Shown: positions 6,203 through 8,531 of the stretch, piece by piece
Layout: the number at the start of each line of letters is the position of its first letter
Numbering within the stretch: the first letter of the stretch is position 1
DNA from: Acidobacteriota bacterium
GTDB lineage: Bacteria > Acidobacteriota > Terriglobia > Terriglobales > Acidobacteriaceae
Direction of reading: 5' to 3'
DNA: 8,531 nt
NCBI GenBank assembly: GCA_021780095.1
Contig: JAJXZK010000101.1
Span: 1-8,531 of the forward strand
Position numbers and translations under genes: made by a program
The notes under the pieces: model-generated
Database searches by the model: none
Told to the model about the DNA's origin: nothing
What the model saw: the letters and a program-made list of their open reading frames with translations, nothing else

Positions 6203-6456
6203 GGACTTCCTGCCTGTCGCCATTCTAAAAGCCTGCCGAGTCCACGTAGAACATGTATTTCGACCCTAAATTCTCCGGCCCTCTTCATCTCAACTTCCAA
6301 TCTGATCGAAGTTCTTGCTGACAGGCATAATCTTTGCGCGGAGAGCTGCGGAATGCTCGCAATGCCGCCCTATGCTAGTTCTGCCGGAAGGACAGCGCTG
6401 TTCCCGGGCTAATTTTTCCCGGGACTGACGACCATCCGACCGGAACCTGGCAAATC
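6203..6456. other. Intergenic stretch without a recognised gene
   Basis: No coding signal or RNA gene was recognised. Two CCCGGG hexamers (6403-6408 and 6418-6423) flank an AT-rich spacer and could pair, but no T-run follows the stem on the - strand. It is therefore only a weak candidate terminator for the barrel-protein gene that ends at 6457. Confidence 0.4.
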
Positions 6457-7044
6457 TCAAAATCGCAAGATTGGCCCGAAGGTGATTCGCAGGTTGTTGT
6501 GCGCACCTTCATTGAAGTAAATCAGGTCGCCGAGCTCCAGCCGCAATCCGATCGGGCCCAGTGTTGCCGTCGCACCACCACCCGGATAGAGTGCCGCGTT
6601 CAGATTGGAGTCACGGATGCCAAGCGCCGCGCTCGCTACACTGCTGTAGGGAATCAGATCGGGGCTAAGTCGGAAGTCGATGAACCCTCCTTTCAGCGTG
6701 CCGAATGGACGAAGGTGACCATGGACTGGCTGGAACTTGGGTCCGAAGAGAACTTGGGTGACTCCTATCGAAGTTTGTTGAATCGCAGTTAGATTGCCGC
6801 TCTCGATGTTGCGGTATGCCTCGTGGAAATTAACCCCGTAGTCGTAGGCGAACTCTCCTTCCGCCATCACGGTGTGGTGTACAGCAAATCCAAGCCGTCC
6901 TCCCACGCCGAAATTGTTGGTTTGTGTCTGGGAGAGCCTTAGATAATCCAATAACAAACCGGCTTCGACGTGTTCTTGTGCGTGCGCGAGACACGAATTC
7001 CCGCACAGCAGAACGACGGCAATCGCGAGAAAGACCTTCACCAT
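6457..7044 (-). CDS. Small secreted protein, probable outer-membrane beta-barrel
   Basis: This 195-residue protein starts with a clear Sec signal peptide: a Lys at 3, a hydrophobic core at 4-14 and a likely cleavage after LAHA at 19-22. The mature part alternates polar and hydrophobic residues in short stretches rich in Gly and aromatics (FGVGGRLGFAV, AEGEFAYDYGV, LGPIGLRLELGDLIYF). It ends in ITFGPILRF, so the last residue is Phe, as in proteins recognised by the outer-membrane assembly machinery. This suggests an OmpA/OmpW-like small barrel of about eight strands. I do not recognise a specific family and the function is unknown. GGAAGG (7056-7061) is a suitable ribosome binding site 11 bases before the ATG. 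The gene is divergent from the histidine kinase, with 243 bp between the two starts, so shared regulation is possible but not shown. Confidence 0.75.
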   Translation of the reverse strand: MVKVFLAIAVVLLCGNSCLAHAQEHVEAGLLLDYLRLSQTQTNNFGVGGRLGFAVHHTVMAEGEFAYDYGVNFHEAYRNIESGNLTAIQQTSIGVTQVLFGPKFQPVHGHLRPFGTLKGGFIDFRLSPDLIPYSSVASAALGIRDSNLNAALYPGGGATATLGPIGLRLELGDLIYFNEGAHNNLRITFGPILRF

Positions 7045-7118
7045 CCAGGAACGTGCCTTCCGGGCACAGTTGAGGTAGATGCGAGCACGCTATCCCCAGT
7101 TGGATGGCAAGCCAATCG

Positions 7119-7145
7119 TTGGTTTTCGCCCGGCACACGTATAAT
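7119..7145 (+). promoter_or_regulatory. Putative sigma70-type promoter for the histidine kinase
   Basis: A perfect TATAAT (7140-7145) is preceded by TTGGTT (7119-7124) with a short 15-base spacer. It lies in the divergent intergenic region and would give a leader of about 135 bases before ATG 7288. The short spacer lowers confidence. Confidence 0.35.
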
Positions 7146-7287
7146 TTTCCGCGGAGTGATCCCGAACCCATCGCGAATGATCGCTTCAACCACTCCCCCC
7201 GATCTCGTTCGCCGCTGTGTACCTGGCTCTAAAAAGTAGCATCCGAAACATCATGCCCGGTTCCTGTCGGAAAGTGAGCAGCTGCGA

Positions 7288-8529
7288 ATGAAGTCCCGTC
7301 TCCGAATTGGCATTGCCCTCGGCGTTCTCCTTCTCAGTATCGGCGTCATTTCCATCATTCGATTCGGCCCGGTGCTGCTCTCCGAGCGATACCTGCCGCA
7401 TCGTTTTTGCTATCTTGCGCAGCCGTGGCTCATCTGGACCAACGCCCCCGCGGACATGGCGATTTTCCTTTCCTACACAGTTTTGTTTGAGTCTTTGTTT
7501 CTGCTGGCATGGTTGGTACGCAGTCAGCTCCGCCCGTATTTGTGGATTTTCCTCGCCTTCGGCCTCTTCATCCTCACCTGCGGCCTCACCCATTTCATGG
7601 AAGTCGTCACCATCTGGTGGCCTCTCTACCCGCTTTCCACATCCGTCAAAATAATGTGCGCACTCGCCTCCGTGCCTACCGCGATCGTCTTCCAAAGGAA
7701 GGTGCCTCTCCTTTCCAAAGAGATCAACCAGTATTTGCAGGAAATGCACACCAGTCGTGAAGCCCTGGTTGCATCCGAACGACTCGCTGCCGTTGGCAGG
7801 CTTTCCGCAAGCATTAGCCACGAAATCAATAATCCGCTCGAATCCGTCATGAACCTGATGTATCTGATTGGAACCCATCCGGAATTGCCTGCCGATCTCC
7901 AACCTTCCGTGACTCTCGCGGAAGAGGAACTCAGACGCGTGGCTCGCATCGCTAATCACACCCTGACGTACTATCGCGAATCCGCTCAGCCAGAAAAGGT
8001 GAACTTGCAGCAAATCGCGGAAGACGTTCTGAGTCTCGAGCGAGGGCATATCAATTCCGGGAAAGTCACCGTCACCACAAAATTCGTCGGACAGGATCCA
8101 ATCATTACCGCTCACCCTGGAGAGATGCGACAAATCCTGATCAACCTAATTGAGAATTCTTTGGCCGCGCTGTCACCTGGGGGCCGATTGCATATTTCCG
8201 TTCGCCCCAGCCCGCAACTACCCTCGCGCCGGCCAGGGTTCGTCGTGCGCGTGGCGGACTCGGGCCACGGAATTCCTCGATCCGTAATACCCCAACTATT
8301 CACTCCGTTTTTTACGACCAAGGGTCCGAACGGCACCGGCCTTGGTTTGTGGATCATTCGACAGATCATTGAAAAGCAGGGTGGCACGATTCGGATTCGC
8401 TCCAGAGAGGGCTTCGGGACCATCGTCTCAATCTGGTTACCGACGCTTGTGAATCCAGGCGGCGGACAAACCATGCTGGCCAAATCGCAGCTTCACGTGC
8501 TGAGAGGTTCGGGTGGAGCAGGAGGATAG
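7288..8529 (+). CDS. Membrane histidine kinase with an ethylene-receptor-like sensor domain
   Basis: The protein is complete at 413 residues. Four hydrophobic helices are visible at about 7-30, 55-77, 83-108 and 114-136. The last three resemble the ethylene-binding domain of plant ETR1 and cyanobacterial homologues. Asp56 and Tyr63 keep the Asp25/Tyr32 spacing, and Cys98 and His102 in TCGLTH match the Cys65/His69 copper(I) ligands. Lys121 matches the conserved Lys of the third helix, and the preceding LPHRFCYL is like bacterial versions. The ETR1 position Pro36 is Phe67 here. A short coiled linker (about 143-165) leads to the HisKA domain with phospho-acceptor His178 (SHEINNP) and an HATPase domain with Asn290, DSGHGIP (324-330), FTPFFTTK and GTGLGLW (349-355). 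There is no GAF domain and no receiver. It should autophosphorylate in the cytoplasm and pass phosphate to an unlinked or downstream response regulator. The kinase assignment is certain. The ethylene-type sensor is likely, but the ligand is not proven. Confidence 0.9.
   Translation: MKSRLRIGIALGVLLLSIGVISIIRFGPVLLSERYLPHRFCYLAQPWLIWTNAPADMAIFLSYTVLFESLFLLAWLVRSQLRPYLWIFLAFGLFILTCGLTHFMEVVTIWWPLYPLSTSVKIMCALASVPTAIVFQRKVPLLSKEINQYLQEMHTSREALVASERLAAVGRLSASISHEINNPLESVMNLMYLIGTHPELPADLQPSVTLAEEELRRVARIANHTLTYYRESAQPEKVNLQQIAEDVLSLERGHINSGKVTVTTKFVGQDPIITAHPGEMRQILINLIENSLAALSPGGRLHISVRPSPQLPSRRPGFVVRVADSGHGIPRSVIPQLFTPFFTTKGPNGTGLGLWIIRQIIEKQGGTIRIRSREGFGTIVSIWLPTLVNPGGGQTMLAKSQLHVLRGSGGAGG
8520..8526 (+). 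promoter_or_regulatory. Strong Shine-Dalgarno overlapping the kinase 3' end
   Basis: AGGAGGA lies directly before the kinase stop codon (TAG 8527-8529). Such a perfect ribosome binding site suggests that another gene starts within about ten bases after the window edge and is translationally coupled to the kinase. A response regulator would be the obvious candidate. The same bases also encode the kinase C-terminus (GG), so chance cannot be excluded. Confidence 0.35.
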
Positions 8530-8531
8530 CC

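Noticed and set aside
6403..6423. CCCGGG-spacer-CCCGGG as a terminator
   Set aside because: The stem is only 6 bp and no T-run follows it on the - strand, so it was kept only as a remark.
7186..8133. A 315-codon open frame on the - strand over the histidine kinase
   Set aside because: It is antisense to a gene with all kinase motifs, is rich in charged low-complexity residues and matches no family. It is a shadow of the kinase's codon use.

Overview
The window looks like chromosomal DNA of a Gram-negative soil-type bacterium. The style (moderate-to-high GC, small outer-membrane barrel proteins, a sugar-acid gene cluster) suggests Acidobacteriota, but this is an impression and no marker gene here settles it. 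One gene is cut at the left edge. The right edge falls just after a complete kinase gene.

Left part (1-5128, all + strand): a five-gene sugar or sugar-acid utilisation cluster. In order it has a xylose-isomerase-like TIM-barrel enzyme (5' truncated by the window), an enolase-superfamily (mandelate racemase/muconate lactonizing type) dehydratase or epimerase, a ten-helix EamA/DMT-type transporter, an aldose-1-epimerase-like protein and a classical short-chain dehydrogenase. Together they could import a sugar derivative, interconvert its anomers or epimers, dehydrate it and oxidise it, as in non-phosphorylative sugar-acid pathways. The substrate cannot be read from the sequence. The dehydratase has Glu where the family usually has the second catalytic Lys of the KxK motif.

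Middle part (5129-6164): a decayed integration site next to tRNA-Ser(GCU), which lies on the - strand with an encoded CCA. On the downstream side of the tRNA come a hairpin terminator, a set of GGGGTA-type iterated motifs, and the first 40 codons of a P4-type tyrosine integrase with a stop at codon 7. These face the same way as the tRNA, which is the classic layout. A C-terminal integrase piece lies next to it on the opposite strand. It begins exactly where the end of an IS3-like element stops, and that element keeps only its leader and the first 22 or so codons of orfA. The sugar cluster is on the island side of the tRNA, so it may be island cargo.

Right part (6165-8531): a small secreted beta-barrel-like protein (- strand) is divergent from a membrane histidine kinase (+ strand). 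The kinase sensor resembles the ethylene-binding domain of plant and cyanobacterial ethylene receptors. It has the Cys-Gly-x-Thr-His copper-ligand motif and the conserved Asp, Tyr and Lys positions, joined to the kinase core without a GAF domain. This is the most interesting item in the window. A strong Shine-Dalgarno overlaps the kinase stop codon, so a further gene probably starts just beyond the right edge.
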